A stretch of DNA of 64,000 nucleotides from Mycobacterium sp. (GTDB lineage Bacteria > Actinomycetota > Actinomycetes > Mycobacteriales > Mycobacteriaceae): positions 1-64,000 of the forward strand of contig JAKFVT010000028.1 of assembly GCA_021732005.1 (NCBI GenBank). The letters are read 5' to 3'. Every line of letters begins with the position of its first letter. The stretch's first letter is position 1. Positions 44,214 to 53,405 of this stretch are shown here, one piece after another. The notes beneath the pieces were generated by a model, which saw only the letters and a list, made by a program, of their open reading frames with translations, searched no databases and had not been told where the DNA came from. A program made the translations under genes and the position numbers.

Positions 44214-44864
44214 TCATTGCGTAAAGCCGCGGGCGGCGCAGTCCAACAACGCGGTGACCTGCTCGTCGGAGGTCTGGCGGAAGTCGTCGTAACCCTGCCC
44301 GACCGCACTGAAATACCTTGGCGCGCCGAGACATACCACCTCGTCGGCGTAGGAGCGCAGCTCGGCGATGGTGTCCGGGGCGCCGATCGGGGCGGCCAAC
44401 ACCAACCTCGCCGCGCCCCGCGCGCGAGCCACCAGGCACGCCGCCCGCGCGGTGGAGCCGGTGGCGAAGCCGTCGTCGACGATCAGCACCACCCGGCCGG
44501 CGAGCGGCTGCGGAGTCCGACCGCCCCGGTAGCGCGCGATGCGGCGGGCCAGCTCGGTGCGCTGCTCGACTTCCACCTCGGCGATCTCGGCGTCACTGAT
44601 CACCACGTGCCGCAGCACCGACTCGTTGATCACCCGCACGCCGTCCTCACCGATCGCACCGAAGGCCAGCTCGGGCTGGCCGGGCACACCGAGCTTGCGC
44701 ACGACGAGCACGTCGAGCGGGGAGGCCAGGGCCTTGGCCACTTCGAAGGCCACCGGCACCCCACCGCGGGGCAGCCCGAGGACGAGGACGTCGCGTCCCC
44801 GGTAACCGGCCAGGAACTCGCCGAGCCGTCGGCCCGCGTCCGCCCGGTCGGCGAAGCGTTGCAT
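44214..44864 (-). CDS. Phosphoribosyltransferase (PRTase type I)
   Basis: 216 residues from ATG 44864; the open frame upstream is shadow sequence. The PRPP-binding loop is VVLIVDDGFATGSTA, with VLVLGLPRGGVPVAFEVA in the hood region, as in the mycobacterial PRT proteins related to Rv0571c. Base substrate unknown. Its start is 16 bases after the stop of the downstream-reading ABC exporter subunit, so it is likely the third gene of that operon. Confidence 0.87.
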   Translation of the reverse strand: MQRFADRADAGRRLGEFLAGYRGRDVLVLGLPRGGVPVAFEVAKALASPLDVLVVRKLGVPGQPELAFGAIGEDGVRVINESVLRHVVISDAEIAEVEVEQRTELARRIARYRGGRTPQPLAGRVVLIVDDGFATGSTARAACLVARARGAARLVLAAPIGAPDTIAELRSYADEVVCLGAPRYFSAVGQGYDDFRQTSDEQVTALLDCAARGFTQ

Positions 44865-44880
44865 AGCTTCGAGTATCGGC

Positions 44881-46698
44881 CTAAGCCAGCGATTCCAGCC
44901 AGGCTCGGTGCAAGGCGGCGTAGCGGCCCTGGGCGTCGATGAGCTCACTGGGCGGCCCGTCCTCGACGATGCGCCCGTGCTCGAGCACCAGCACCCGGTC
45001 GGCGATCTCCACGGTCGACAACCGGTGGGCGATGATCAGCGCCGTCCGGTCGGCCAGCACGGTCCGCAGCGCGCGCTGCACCAGCCGCTCGCTGGGGATG
45101 TCCAGCGACGATGTCGCCTCGTCGAGGATCAGCACCGCGGGGTCGGCCAGGAACGCCCGCGCGAACGCGATCAGTTGCCGCTGCCCGGCCGACAGCCGCC
45201 CCCCGCGGGTGGCGACGTCGGTGTCGTAGCCGTCGGGCAGCGCGTCGATGAACTCGTCGGCCCCGACCGCGACCGCGGCGGCGCGCACCTCGGCGTCCGA
45301 CGCCGACGGGCGGCCGAACCGGATGTTGTCGGCCACCGTGCCGGAGAACAGGAAGTTCTCCTGGGTGACCATCACGACGTGGCGGCGCAGGTCGCTTTGC
45401 GCGAAGTCCCGCAGATCGACGCCGTCGAGGGTGACCGCACCCGAGGTCGGGTCGTAGAACCGGGCTATCAGCTTGGCGATCGTGGTCTTCCCGGCCCCGG
45501 TGGTGCCGACCAGTGCGACCGTCTGCCCGGCCGGCACGACCAGCGACAGCCCGGGCAGCACCGGCCGGGCCGGCACATAGTTGAATTGCACGTCGCGGAA
45601 GGCGATTTCGCCGTTGATCCGGTCGAGGCGCACCGGCTCCGGCGGGTCCGCGATCGCCGGCTTCTCGGCCAGCACACCGGCGAGCTTCTCCAGCGCGCTG
45701 GACGCCGACTGGAAGGTGTTGAAGAACTGCGAGATCTCCTGCATCGGCTCGAAGAACATCCGCAGATACAGCAGGAACGCCGCCAGGGTGCCGATCGTCA
45801 TCTGGCCGTGCAACACCCGGTAGCCGCCGTAGAGCAGCACCACGCCGGTGGTGAGGTTGCCGACGAGCTTGACCGTGGGCATGAAAATTGCCAGCAGCCG
45901 GAAAGTTCGTTCGTTGTCCGCGCGGTACCGGTCGGCGACGTCGTCGAAGATCTCCTGGTTGCGCGGCGCGCGACGGTAGGCCTGCACCGCTTTGATGCCC
46001 GTCATCGTCTCGACGAACTGCACGATCACCAGCGCGGCGCTTTCGCGGACCCGGCGGTAGGTCTTGGCCGACTCCGCGGAGAACCACCACACCAGCGCAA
46101 CGAGAATCGGGAAGGCCGCCAGGCACATCAGGCCCAGCTTCACGTCGAGAGTGACCAGCAGAATCGCGGTACCGAACAACGTCAGCACCGCGGTGATCAG
46201 GCTGTCGAACCCGGTCTCCAACATGTCCTGAATGGCGTCGACGTCGTTGGTGAGCCGGCTCACCACCCGACCTGAGGTGTAGCGGTCGTGGAAGGCGACA
46301 TCGAGGCGCTGGAAATGCCGGAATACCCGGCGGCGCACCTCCAGCAGCACACTCTGGCCGATGCGGCCGGAGCGCTTCAGGAACGTCATCCGGCTGATCG
46401 CCTGCACACACACCACACCGCAGAGCACCGCGACGACGATGATCAGTTCGCGCGCCGGACCACCGGCCAGCAGCGGCGGGATGGCGTGGTCGATACCGCG
46501 CTGGACCAGAAGCGGAACCGACAGCCGCGCAGCGTTTTCCACCACGACGACCAGAGTGAGCAGCGCGACCGTCGCCTTGAACGGTGCGAGCAGCGAGCCA
46601 AGCAGCGCGCGGGCCTCACGCTTGCGCGGCGTGGCCTCGTCGATCGGCAGGTCGTCGGGCTCTTCGTCGAGCCGGCCGCGCCATTCGGTGGCGGTCAT
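44881..46698 (-). CDS. ABC exporter half-transporter, catalytically complete subunit
   Basis: 605 residues from ATG 46698, which overlaps the upstream subunit stop (ATGA 46695-46698). Six membrane helices (about 30-330) are followed by a nucleotide-binding domain with Walker A GTTGAGKT, a variant signature LSAGQ (for LSGGQ), Walker B ILDEATSSLD and an H-loop AHRLST. Together with the next gene it should form a heterodimeric multidrug/lipid exporter of the Rv1272c/Rv1273c type. Here the catalytic glutamate (DE) is intact. Confidence 0.92.
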   Translation of the reverse strand: MTATEWRGRLDEEPDDLPIDEATPRKREARALLGSLLAPFKATVALLTLVVVVENAARLSVPLLVQRGIDHAIPPLLAGGPARELIIVVAVLCGVVCVQAISRMTFLKRSGRIGQSVLLEVRRRVFRHFQRLDVAFHDRYTSGRVVSRLTNDVDAIQDMLETGFDSLITAVLTLFGTAILLVTLDVKLGLMCLAAFPILVALVWWFSAESAKTYRRVRESAALVIVQFVETMTGIKAVQAYRRAPRNQEIFDDVADRYRADNERTFRLLAIFMPTVKLVGNLTTGVVLLYGGYRVLHGQMTIGTLAAFLLYLRMFFEPMQEISQFFNTFQSASSALEKLAGVLAEKPAIADPPEPVRLDRINGEIAFRDVQFNYVPARPVLPGLSLVVPAGQTVALVGTTGAGKTTIAKLIARFYDPTSGAVTLDGVDLRDFAQSDLRRHVVMVTQENFLFSGTVADNIRFGRPSASDAEVRAAAVAVGADEFIDALPDGYDTDVATRGGRLSAGQRQLIAFARAFLADPAVLILDEATSSLDIPSERLVQRALRTVLADRTALIIAHRLSTVEIADRVLVLEHGRIVEDGPPSELIDAQGRYAALHRAWLESLA

Positions 46699-48632
46699 CG
46701 CTGTCGGCCCTCCGACGCGGCGTAGTCGGACGTGCGCCAGGCGGCACCACGCTGCTCGCACGCCTCCTCGTAGGCGTGATCCAGCCGCTGACGCTCGTCG
46801 TCGTCCTCCCAGTCGCACCGCACCTCGCAGCCGTCGTCGAGTTCGTCATCAGCGGCGAGCAGGAAGCGGTAGCGCGGGACGGTGGCGAGCAGTTCGGCAT
46901 GGGTGCCGATGTGGGTGATCGTGCCGGCGCCGTCGACGGTGTCGAGCAGCGCGACCTTGTCGGCCAGCAGGACCGTCGAGGCGCGGTGCGCGACCACGAC
47001 GGCCGTGACACCGGCCAGCACCCGCCCGAGGGCCTCGGTGACCACGGCCTCGGTGTGCACGTCGAGCGCGGACAGTGTGTCGTCGAGCACGAGGACCCGC
47101 GGCGCGGCCAGGATGGCACGGGCCAGCGAAAGCCGTTGCCGCTGACCGCCGGACAGGCTCATACCCTGTTCCCCGATCCGGGTCTGCAGGCCGTACGGCA
47201 GGTCGTAGACGAACTGCGCGGCGGCGATCTCGACGGCGCTGCGCAGGTCGTCCTCGGTGGCGTCCGGGCGGCCCAGCCGCAGGTTCTCGGCGACCGACAT
47301 GGAGAACAGCGTCGGGTCCTCGAACGCGGTGGCGACGGTCGTGCGCAGCGCATCCAGGGACAACTCCCGGATGTCGGTGCCGTCGATGCGGATCGCACCC
47401 TCGGTGACGTCATAGAGCCGCGGCAGCAGGCCGGCCAGCACCGACTTGCCCGAGCCGGTGGCGCCCACCAGCGCGAGCGTCTCCCCCGGTTCGACGGTCA
47501 CAGTGACGTGCCGCAGCGCGAACGTGTCGCTGTCAGGAAACCTGAACCCCACATCGTCCAGCTCCAGCCGGCCATCACGTGGCGCGACGGTTCGCGGCCC
47601 GTCGGTGATCTCCCGGGGCGCGTCGAAGATCTCGGCGATGCGGTTGGCCGCTGTCATCGCCTCCTGCGTCATCGACAGCAGGAAGCCCAGCGACGCGATC
47701 GGCCAGACCAGCGACAGCATCATCGTGATGAACGCGACCAGCGTGCCCATGGTGACCAGGCCGTGCCCGGCGGCATAGGCGCCGAAGCCGAGCACCACGA
47801 TCAGCGTGAGGTTGGGGATCACCTCGAGCAGCGTCCAGAACTTCGCCGACACCGCGACCTTCTGGATCTGGGTGTCGTAGAGCGTGCTGGCTTGGGCGTC
47901 GAAGCGGTCGTATACGTAGTCCTCGCGGCCGAAGGACTTCACCGCGCGCAGGCCCAGCGCAGACTCCTCGACGTGGGTGGCGACATGGCCCGCCTGGTCC
48001 TGGGCCTGGCGGGCCAGTTGGGTGAAGGCGCGCTCGAAATGCAGCACGATCAGGGTGATCGGCGCGATCGACACCAGCACCACCACACCGAGCGGCCAGT
48101 ACATCGCCAGCAGGATGATGGTGACAACGGTGATCTGCAGGATGTTGAGGATCAGGAACACCAGGCCGAACGACAGCAACCGTCGAATCACGCTGAGGTC
48201 GTTCATGATTCGTGACAGCAGCTGACCCGATTGCCAGCGGCCGTGAAACGACATCGGCAGGATCTGCAGCCGGGCGTAGAGGTCCTTGCGGATGTCGGCC
48301 TCGACACCCATGGTGGCCCGCGAGACCAACCAGCGCCGGATGAACCACAGCACCGCCTCGGTGACGCCCACCGCCATCGCCGCGGCGCCGACCACCCACA
48401 GTCCCCGCTGGTCCTGATGGCGGACCGGTCCGTCGATCACCGCTTTGGTCATCAACGGAATCGCGACGGTGGCCGCCAGACTGCTGACCGCGATGACGAG
48501 CATCGCGATCCACCGCGCGCGGTAGGGCATCAGATACGGCAGCAACCGGAACAGATCGGAGGCGGCCCGCCCGGACGTGCGCGGCGCGGCGATGGCCGGC
48601 TCCGACACGATTTCGGAAGTCACCTCGTCCAC
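46695..48632 (-). CDS. ABC exporter half-transporter, degenerate-site subunit
   Basis: 645 residues from GTG 48632. Six membrane helices (about 40-310) are followed by Walker A GATGSGKS, signature LSGGQRQR, and Walker B LVLDDTLSALD, where the catalytic glutamate is replaced by aspartate. Such an Asp marks the degenerate site of asymmetric heterodimers like TM287/288. A further acidic C-terminal tail of about 50 residues is unusual. First gene of an exporter-exporter-PRTase operon with a SoxR/MerR-type promoter upstream. Confidence 0.9.
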   Translation of the reverse strand: MDEVTSEIVSEPAIAAPRTSGRAASDLFRLLPYLMPYRARWIAMLVIAVSSLAATVAIPLMTKAVIDGPVRHQDQRGLWVVGAAAMAVGVTEAVLWFIRRWLVSRATMGVEADIRKDLYARLQILPMSFHGRWQSGQLLSRIMNDLSVIRRLLSFGLVFLILNILQITVVTIILLAMYWPLGVVVLVSIAPITLIVLHFERAFTQLARQAQDQAGHVATHVEESALGLRAVKSFGREDYVYDRFDAQASTLYDTQIQKVAVSAKFWTLLEVIPNLTLIVVLGFGAYAAGHGLVTMGTLVAFITMMLSLVWPIASLGFLLSMTQEAMTAANRIAEIFDAPREITDGPRTVAPRDGRLELDDVGFRFPDSDTFALRHVTVTVEPGETLALVGATGSGKSVLAGLLPRLYDVTEGAIRIDGTDIRELSLDALRTTVATAFEDPTLFSMSVAENLRLGRPDATEDDLRSAVEIAAAQFVYDLPYGLQTRIGEQGMSLSGGQRQRLSLARAILAAPRVLVLDDTLSALDVHTEAVVTEALGRVLAGVTAVVVAHRASTVLLADKVALLDTVDGAGTITHIGTHAELLATVPRYRFLLAADDELDDGCEVRCDWEDDDERQRLDHAYEEACEQRGAAWRTSDYAASEGRQR

Positions 48633-48746
48633 CCCACCATTTCCCTTGACACCGACCACCGCCGAACATATGCGGTCCGTCCGACATGACTCCCCTGCAT
48701 TCGATGATCCCACGCAGCGCAATCGGTTATCGGACGAGATTTTTCA

Positions 48747-48777
48747 ACGCTAGAACCTCAACAACGATTGAGGTCAA
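48747..48777 (-). promoter_or_regulatory. SoxR/MerR-type promoter with 19-base spacer
   Basis: ACCTCAA (48755-48761), six bases, and TTGAGGT (48768-48774) form an inverted repeat whose CCTCAA-n6-TTGAGG core equals the SoxR box. Read on the minus strand it sits between -35 TTGACC (48772-48777) and -10 TAGCGT (48747-48752), with exactly 19 bases between them. The overlong spacer with a centred operator is the hallmark of MerR-family activation. It would drive the ABC exporter operon starting at 48632. No merR/soxR gene is in this window. Confidence 0.75.
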
Positions 48778-48842
48778 ACCCTTCCGGCGCAGGTCACCGT
48801 GTCGCGTCGGCCTCCCACTGATACGGGCGTCGATCAGGCAAG

Positions 48843-49553
48843 ATGGTGCCCATGGACAGTAGTTCGGCCGCACCCCGGGTTCTGGTGGTCGATGACGATC
48901 CCGACGTGCTCGCATCGCTGGACCGCGGGCTTCGGCTCTCCGGATTCGAAGTGTCCACCGCCGTCGACGGTGCCGAAGCACTGCGGTCGGCCACCGAAAC
49001 CAAACCCGACGCCATCATCCTCGACATCAACATGCCGGTGCTGGACGGCGTCAGCGTGGTGACCGCGCTGCGCGCGATGGACAACGACGTGCCGGTCTGC
49101 GTGCTCTCGGCGCGCAGTTCGGTCGACGACCGGGTCGCAGGCCTGGAAGCCGGGGCGGACGACTACCTGGTCAAACCGTTCGTCCTGGCCGAGCTGGTGG
49201 CCCGGGTCAAAGCACTGCTGCGCCGGCGGGGGGCGACGGCCACATTCTCGTCGGAGACCATCCAGGTGGGCCCGCTGGAGGTCGACATCCCCGGCCGCCG
49301 CGCGAGGGTCAACGGCGTGGACGTCGACCTCACCAAGCGCGAGTTCGACCTGCTGGCCGTTCTCGCCGAGCACAAGACGGCGGTCCTGTCCCGCGCGCAG
49401 CTACTCGAGCTGGTGTGGGGCTACGACTTCGCCGCCGACACCAACGTGGTCGACGTCTTCATCGGTTACCTGCGCCGCAAGCTCGAGGCCGGCGGCGCAC
49501 CCCGACTGCTGCACACCGTGCGCGGCGTCGGCTTCGTGTTGCGCACCCAGTGA
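48843..49553 (+). CDS. prrA: Two-component response regulator PrrA
   Basis: 236 residues, the same length as Rv0903c. An OmpR-family regulator: receiver with [20 protein letters not shown], phosphoacceptor in [10 protein letters not shown] and conserved Lys in YLVKPF; C-terminal winged helix with [20 protein letters not shown] and [10 protein letters not shown]. PrrA with PrrB is essential in M. tuberculosis and responds to intracellular and ammonium conditions. ATG 48843 (or 48852). prrB begins seven bases after the stop. Confidence 0.96.
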   Translation: MVPMDSSSAAPRVLVVDDDPDVLASLDRGLRLSGFEVSTAVDGAEALRSATETKPDAIILDINMPVLDGVSVVTALRAMDNDVPVCVLSARSSVDDRVAGLEAGADDYLVKPFVLAELVARVKALLRRRGATATFSSETIQVGPLEVDIPGRRARVNGVDVDLTKREFDLLAVLAEHKTAVLSRAQLLELVWGYDFAADTNVVDVFIGYLRRKLEAGGAPRLLHTVRGVGFVLRTQ

Positions 49554-49560
49554 CCGACAC

Positions 49561-50898
49561 GTGACGCTGCCGCGCATCTTCCGCCGCACGCCGTCGCTTC
49601 GCACCCGGGTGGCGTTCGCGACGGCGATCGGTGCTGCCATCGTCGTCACGATCGTCGGCGCCATCGTCTGGGTCGGGATCACCAACGACCGACTGGAGCG
49701 ACTCGACCGACGACTCGACGAGGCGGCGGGCTTCGCCGTCCCCTTCGTGCCCCGCGGTCTCGACCAGATCCCGCCGTCACCCAACGACCAGGACGTGGTG
49801 ATCACCGTCCGCCGCGGCGATCAGGTCCGGTCCAACTCCGATGTCGTGTTGCCGCGGCTCAACTCCGACTACGGCACCGCCGAGGTCGACGGGGTTCGCT
49901 ACCGGGTGCGCACGGTCGAACTCTCCTACCCGGAGGCCACCAGCCTGGAGGTGGGCGCCACCTTCGACGACACCATCGCCGACACCAACAACCTGCACCG
50001 CCGGGTGCTGATCATCTGTGTGTTCGCCGTCTGCGCCGCCGCGCTGCTGGGCTGGGCACTGGCCACCTTCGCGGTGCGGCCGCTGCGGCGGCTGGCCGCC
50101 CAGACCCGGGAGATCCAGGCCGGCGACAAGGCGCCCGACGTCGAGATCGGCGGCGCCACCGAGGCGGTGGAGATCGGCGAGGCGATCAAGGGTCTGCTGG
50201 AACGGATCTGGACCGAGCAGGACCGGACCCAGGCGGCACTCGCCTCGGCCCGCGACTTCGCCGCGGTGTCGGCCCACGAGCTGCGCACGCCCCTGACCGC
50301 GATGCGCACCAACCTCGAGGTGCTGACCACCCTGGAGGTGACCGACGAGCAGCGCGAGGAATTGCTCGGCGACGTCGTGCGTACCCAGAACCGGATCGAG
50401 GCGACCCTCGGTGCACTGGAACGCCTTGCCCAGGGCGAGCTTTCGACCGAAGCCGACCAGGTCCCGGTCGACATCACCGAGTTGCTCGACCGCGCCGCAC
50501 ACGATGCCATGCGGGTCTACCCAGACCTCGAGGTGACGCTGGTGCCGTCACCGACCTGCATCATCATCGGCCTCCCCGCCGGCCTTCGGCTGGCGGTGGA
50601 CAACGCGATCGCCAACGCGGTCAAACACGGTGGCGCGACGCGGGTGCAGCTCTCGGCGGTCAGCTCGCGCGACGGCGTGAACATCGCAATCGACGACAAC
50701 GGCTCCGGCGTCCCGGAGTCGGAGCGCAAGGCGGTGTTCGAGCGCTTCGCCCGAGGGTCGACCGCGTCGCACTCCGGTTCCGGGCTCGGCCTGGCGCTGG
50801 TCGCACAGCAAGCCGAAATCCACGGCGGCACAGCCGTGTTGGACGACAGTCCGCTCGGTGGTGCGCGACTGATGCTGCGGCTGCCCGCACCCTCCTAG
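49561..50898 (+). CDS. prrB: Two-component sensor histidine kinase PrrB
   Basis: 445 residues from GTG 49561 (446 in Rv0902c). Membrane helices at about 20-42 and 145-168 flank an external sensor region; a HAMP segment (AVRPLRRLAAQTREIQAG), the H-box SAHELRTPLTAMRTNLEVL and ATP-binding boxes NAIANAVKHGG, DDNGSGVPE and GSGLGLALV follow. It phosphorylates PrrA. The stop overlaps that of the converging SDR by four bases. Confidence 0.96.
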   Translation: MTLPRIFRRTPSLRTRVAFATAIGAAIVVTIVGAIVWVGITNDRLERLDRRLDEAAGFAVPFVPRGLDQIPPSPNDQDVVITVRRGDQVRSNSDVVLPRLNSDYGTAEVDGVRYRVRTVELSYPEATSLEVGATFDDTIADTNNLHRRVLIICVFAVCAAALLGWALATFAVRPLRRLAAQTREIQAGDKAPDVEIGGATEAVEIGEAIKGLLERIWTEQDRTQAALASARDFAAVSAHELRTPLTAMRTNLEVLTTLEVTDEQREELLGDVVRTQNRIEATLGALERLAQGELSTEADQVPVDITELLDRAAHDAMRVYPDLEVTLVPSPTCIIIGLPAGLRLAVDNAIANAVKHGGATRVQLSAVSSRDGVNIAIDDNGSGVPESERKAVFERFARGSTASHSGSGLGLALVAQQAEIHGGTAVLDDSPLGGARLMLRLPAPS

Positions 50899-51689
50899 GC
50901 CGCCGGGGTGGCCCCGCAGATCGCGTTGCCGCCGTCGATGATCAGCGTGGTGCCGGTGACGTAGGACGCCCCGGGTGTGGCCAGGAAGGCGACGCCGGCT
51001 GCCACCTCGTCGGCGGTGGCCGACCGTCCGATCGGGGTGGCCTTTCCGGCGGCGACCTCCGAGGGCAGCTGGGCGGCCGTCGCGATCCACCCCGGCAACA
51101 CCAGGTTGGCGGTGATGCCGTTCTTGGCGTAATCGACACTCATGGAACGCGTCATCCCCAGCATCGCGGCTTTGGCGGTGTGATACCCGACGTCGCCGGT
51201 GTAGGCGGTCAGCACTCCTGCCGTCGAACCGACATGGACCACCCGGCCGTAGCCGCGTTCGACCATTCCGGGCAGGGCCGCCCGGGTGACGAAGAACGCG
51301 CTATCGAGATTGCGCCGCAAGGCAAGTGACCATTCCTCATCGGTCATCACCATCAGCGTGTTGGGCTCCTCGGGGCTGTTCACCGAGGCCAGACCGGCGT
51401 TGTTCACCAGGATGTCGAGCTTGCCGAACGCGATCTCGGTGGCCTCGACCAGGCCGTGCGCCGCGTTGCGGTCGAACAGGTCGGCGATGTGGGCCTGTGC
51501 CCGGATACCCTCAGCGGCGAGCTCCTCGGCGCGCTGGTACACCCGATCCGTGGTACCGGTCACCATCACCGCCGCACCCAGTTGGCCCAGCAGTCGCGCC
51601 GAGGCGAAGCCGATACCGAGCTCACTGCTCGATCCGGTGACCAGAGCCACCTGACCGCTCAGGTCGAACGCGCTTGGCGTAGCGGGCAT
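50895..51689 (-). CDS. Short-chain dehydrogenase/reductase
   Basis: 264 residues, classical SDR: cofactor loop TGSSSELGIGFA near 18-29, NNAG at about 100, catalytic Ser/Tyr/Lys in HVGSTAGVLTAYTGDVGYHTAK. The C-terminus IDGGNAICG is the usual end of FabG-like enzymes. The insertion GSSSELGIG is longer than the common TGxxxGIG. Divergent from the binding-protein gene with a 153-base gap that holds a perfect inverted repeat, so both may be controlled together. Substrate unknown. Confidence 0.88.
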   Translation of the reverse strand: MPATPSAFDLSGQVALVTGSSSELGIGFASARLLGQLGAAVMVTGTTDRVYQRAEELAAEGIRAQAHIADLFDRNAAHGLVEATEIAFGKLDILVNNAGLASVNSPEEPNTLMVMTDEEWSLALRRNLDSAFFVTRAALPGMVERGYGRVVHVGSTAGVLTAYTGDVGYHTAKAAMLGMTRSMSVDYAKNGITANLVLPGWIATAAQLPSEVAAGKATPIGRSATADEVAAGVAFLATPGASYVTGTTLIIDGGNAICGATPAA

Positions 51690-51759
51690 TGCGCTTGCTC
51701 CCTCCGTAGTTCAGCTGTACGACGCCGACACTAGGGCGTCGCCGCGCACGTTTCTAGGT

Positions 51760-51784
51760 CGAACGTCCAAAAGTTGGACGTTCG
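51760..51784. promoter_or_regulatory. 11-3-11 perfect inverted repeat operator
   Basis: CGAACGTCCAA (51760-51770), spacer AAG, and TTGGACGTTCG (51774-51784) are exact reverse complements. It lies between the divergent SDR (start 51689) and the binding-protein/TetR operon (start 51843), nearly centred. The TetR encoded at 53402-54004, last gene of that operon, is the likely ligand-sensing repressor. Confidence 0.85.
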
Positions 51785-51842
51785 TACAAGGTAGTAACCG
51801 TCATGTCACACAGTGGAAATCAGCCGACCTGAGACTTGCCCG

Positions 51843-53405
51843 ATGAAACTCACGTCGGGATTCGCACCGCTGGCGCTCGTCGCGCTGCTGCTCGCCGGGA
51901 CGGCATGTTCAGGAAAGACCAACAGCACCAACAACACTGCCGCTTCGGCATCGACGGTGCGCACTCCGCTGATGTCGGACCCGCCGCCGCTGGACCCCGA
52001 CACGTTCTATCAGCCCGAGGGCCTGCTGATCATGACCTCGACCTACCAGGGGCTACTGCAGTACGCGCCTGGCACGACGAAGATCGCACCGTTGCTGGCC
52101 ACCAAGTGGGACGTCACCCCGGACGGACTGACATACACCTTCACCCTGCGGGACGGCGTCAAGTTCGCCGACGGCACCCCGTTCGACTCCGCGGCCGCCA
52201 AGGCCAGCTTCCAGCGGCGGATCGACATGAACGCCGGTCCGGCCTACATGCTCGCCGACGTCAAGGACATGCAGACGCCGGATTCGCGCACCTTCGTGGT
52301 CACCCTCACCAAACCCGTTGCACCCTTTCTGGATTACCTCGCATCTCCGTACGGCCCGTTGATGACCAGCCCGACCGCCGTCGCGCAGCACGCCACCGGC
52401 AACGACCACGCCTCCGCGTGGCTGGCCTCGCACACCGCGGGGACCGGTCCCTACGAGCTGACCGACGCGGTGCAGGCCAGCCACTACACGATGAGCGCGA
52501 ACAAGAACTACTGGGGCCCGGCCCCGCAGATCACCTCGGTGCAGATGCCGGTGGTGACCGCCTCCGCGGTACAGCGCCTGCAACTCGGCAACGGCGAGCT
52601 CGACATGATCCTGCACGGGCTGTCCAAGGGCGACTACGAAGCCCTGGCCACCGGTCCCGACACCGAGGTGTTGCAGCAGAATGCCCTGATCAAGACCATG
52701 GTCATGGTGAATCCGGCGTCGGCGGTGTTCGCCTCGAAAGACGCCCGAGCGGCATTGTCCGCCGCACTCGACCAGAAGGCCTTGACCACACAGGTTTTCG
52801 GTGCGCAGGGATCGCCGTCCACGCAGTTCTACCCGATCGGGATGATGCCGGACGGGGCGGTACCCGACACGCACATCTATGATCCGTCGAAACTCGCCGC
52901 GCTCGGCAAAAACGGCGGTGACGTCTCCATCGGCTACCCATCCGGCGACAGCAGCCTGCAAGACCTGGCCAACCAGACCCAGGTGATCCTGCAGACCGCG
53001 GGCTTCAAGGCGACGGTCCGCGACTTCCCGTCGGCACAGCTGTTCGCACTGCCACAAAACCCGGACCAGCGCCCTGACCTGTTCGCGGAGTCGTGGAATC
53101 CTGATGCCGCGCACCCCGATACCTTCTCGCGGATCTACCAGTACACCAACGCACCGGTCAACATCCAGGGCTGCTCAGTGCCGGAGGCCGACAAGCTCCT
53201 CGACGCCGGCAGTGCCGAACCCGACCCGACGAAATCGCAGGCACTGTACGTCGAGGCAGCCAAGGCCTACCGCGACTCGCTCTGCTGGATCAACCTGACC
53301 GACCTGCACAACACGGTTGCGGCACGCAAGGGCTACTCCGGGTGGCAGAGCCAGCCGGCCTGGATGTGGGACACCGACTTCTCCACCCTCAAGCACCAGG
53401 GATGA
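51843..53405 (+). CDS. Extracellular solute-binding lipoprotein, oligopeptide/nickel family 5
   Basis: 520 residues from ATG 51843. The signal sequence carries a lipobox LLAGTAC. The mature protein follows the SBP_bac_5 family: LLATKWDVTPDGLTYTF, LRDGVKFADGTPFD, and a C-terminal region with DLFAESWNPDAAHPD. These deliver peptides, opines, guanidino or other small ligands to ABC permeases. No permease or ATPase gene adjoins, so it must use a transporter elsewhere or serve as a sensor. It overlaps the TetR start by ATGA. Confidence 0.88.
   Translation: MKLTSGFAPLALVALLLAGTACSGKTNSTNNTAASASTVRTPLMSDPPPLDPDTFYQPEGLLIMTSTYQGLLQYAPGTTKIAPLLATKWDVTPDGLTYTFTLRDGVKFADGTPFDSAAAKASFQRRIDMNAGPAYMLADVKDMQTPDSRTFVVTLTKPVAPFLDYLASPYGPLMTSPTAVAQHATGNDHASAWLASHTAGTGPYELTDAVQASHYTMSANKNYWGPAPQITSVQMPVVTASAVQRLQLGNGELDMILHGLSKGDYEALATGPDTEVLQQNALIKTMVMVNPASAVFASKDARAALSAALDQKALTTQVFGAQGSPSTQFYPIGMMPDGAVPDTHIYDPSKLAALGKNGGDVSIGYPSGDSSLQDLANQTQVILQTAGFKATVRDFPSAQLFALPQNPDQRPDLFAESWNPDAAHPDTFSRIYQYTNAPVNIQGCSVPEADKLLDAGSAEPDPTKSQALYVEAAKAYRDSLCWINLTDLHNTVAARKGYSGWQSQPAWMWDTDFSTLKHQG

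Noticed and set aside
47575..48687. Minus-strand frame starting MSDGPHMFGG with a fair ribosome site (GGGGAG) before the ABC exporter start
   Set aside because: It overlaps the exporter gene in another frame for most of its length and has no protein-like pattern. A short uORF use cannot be excluded but is unsupported.
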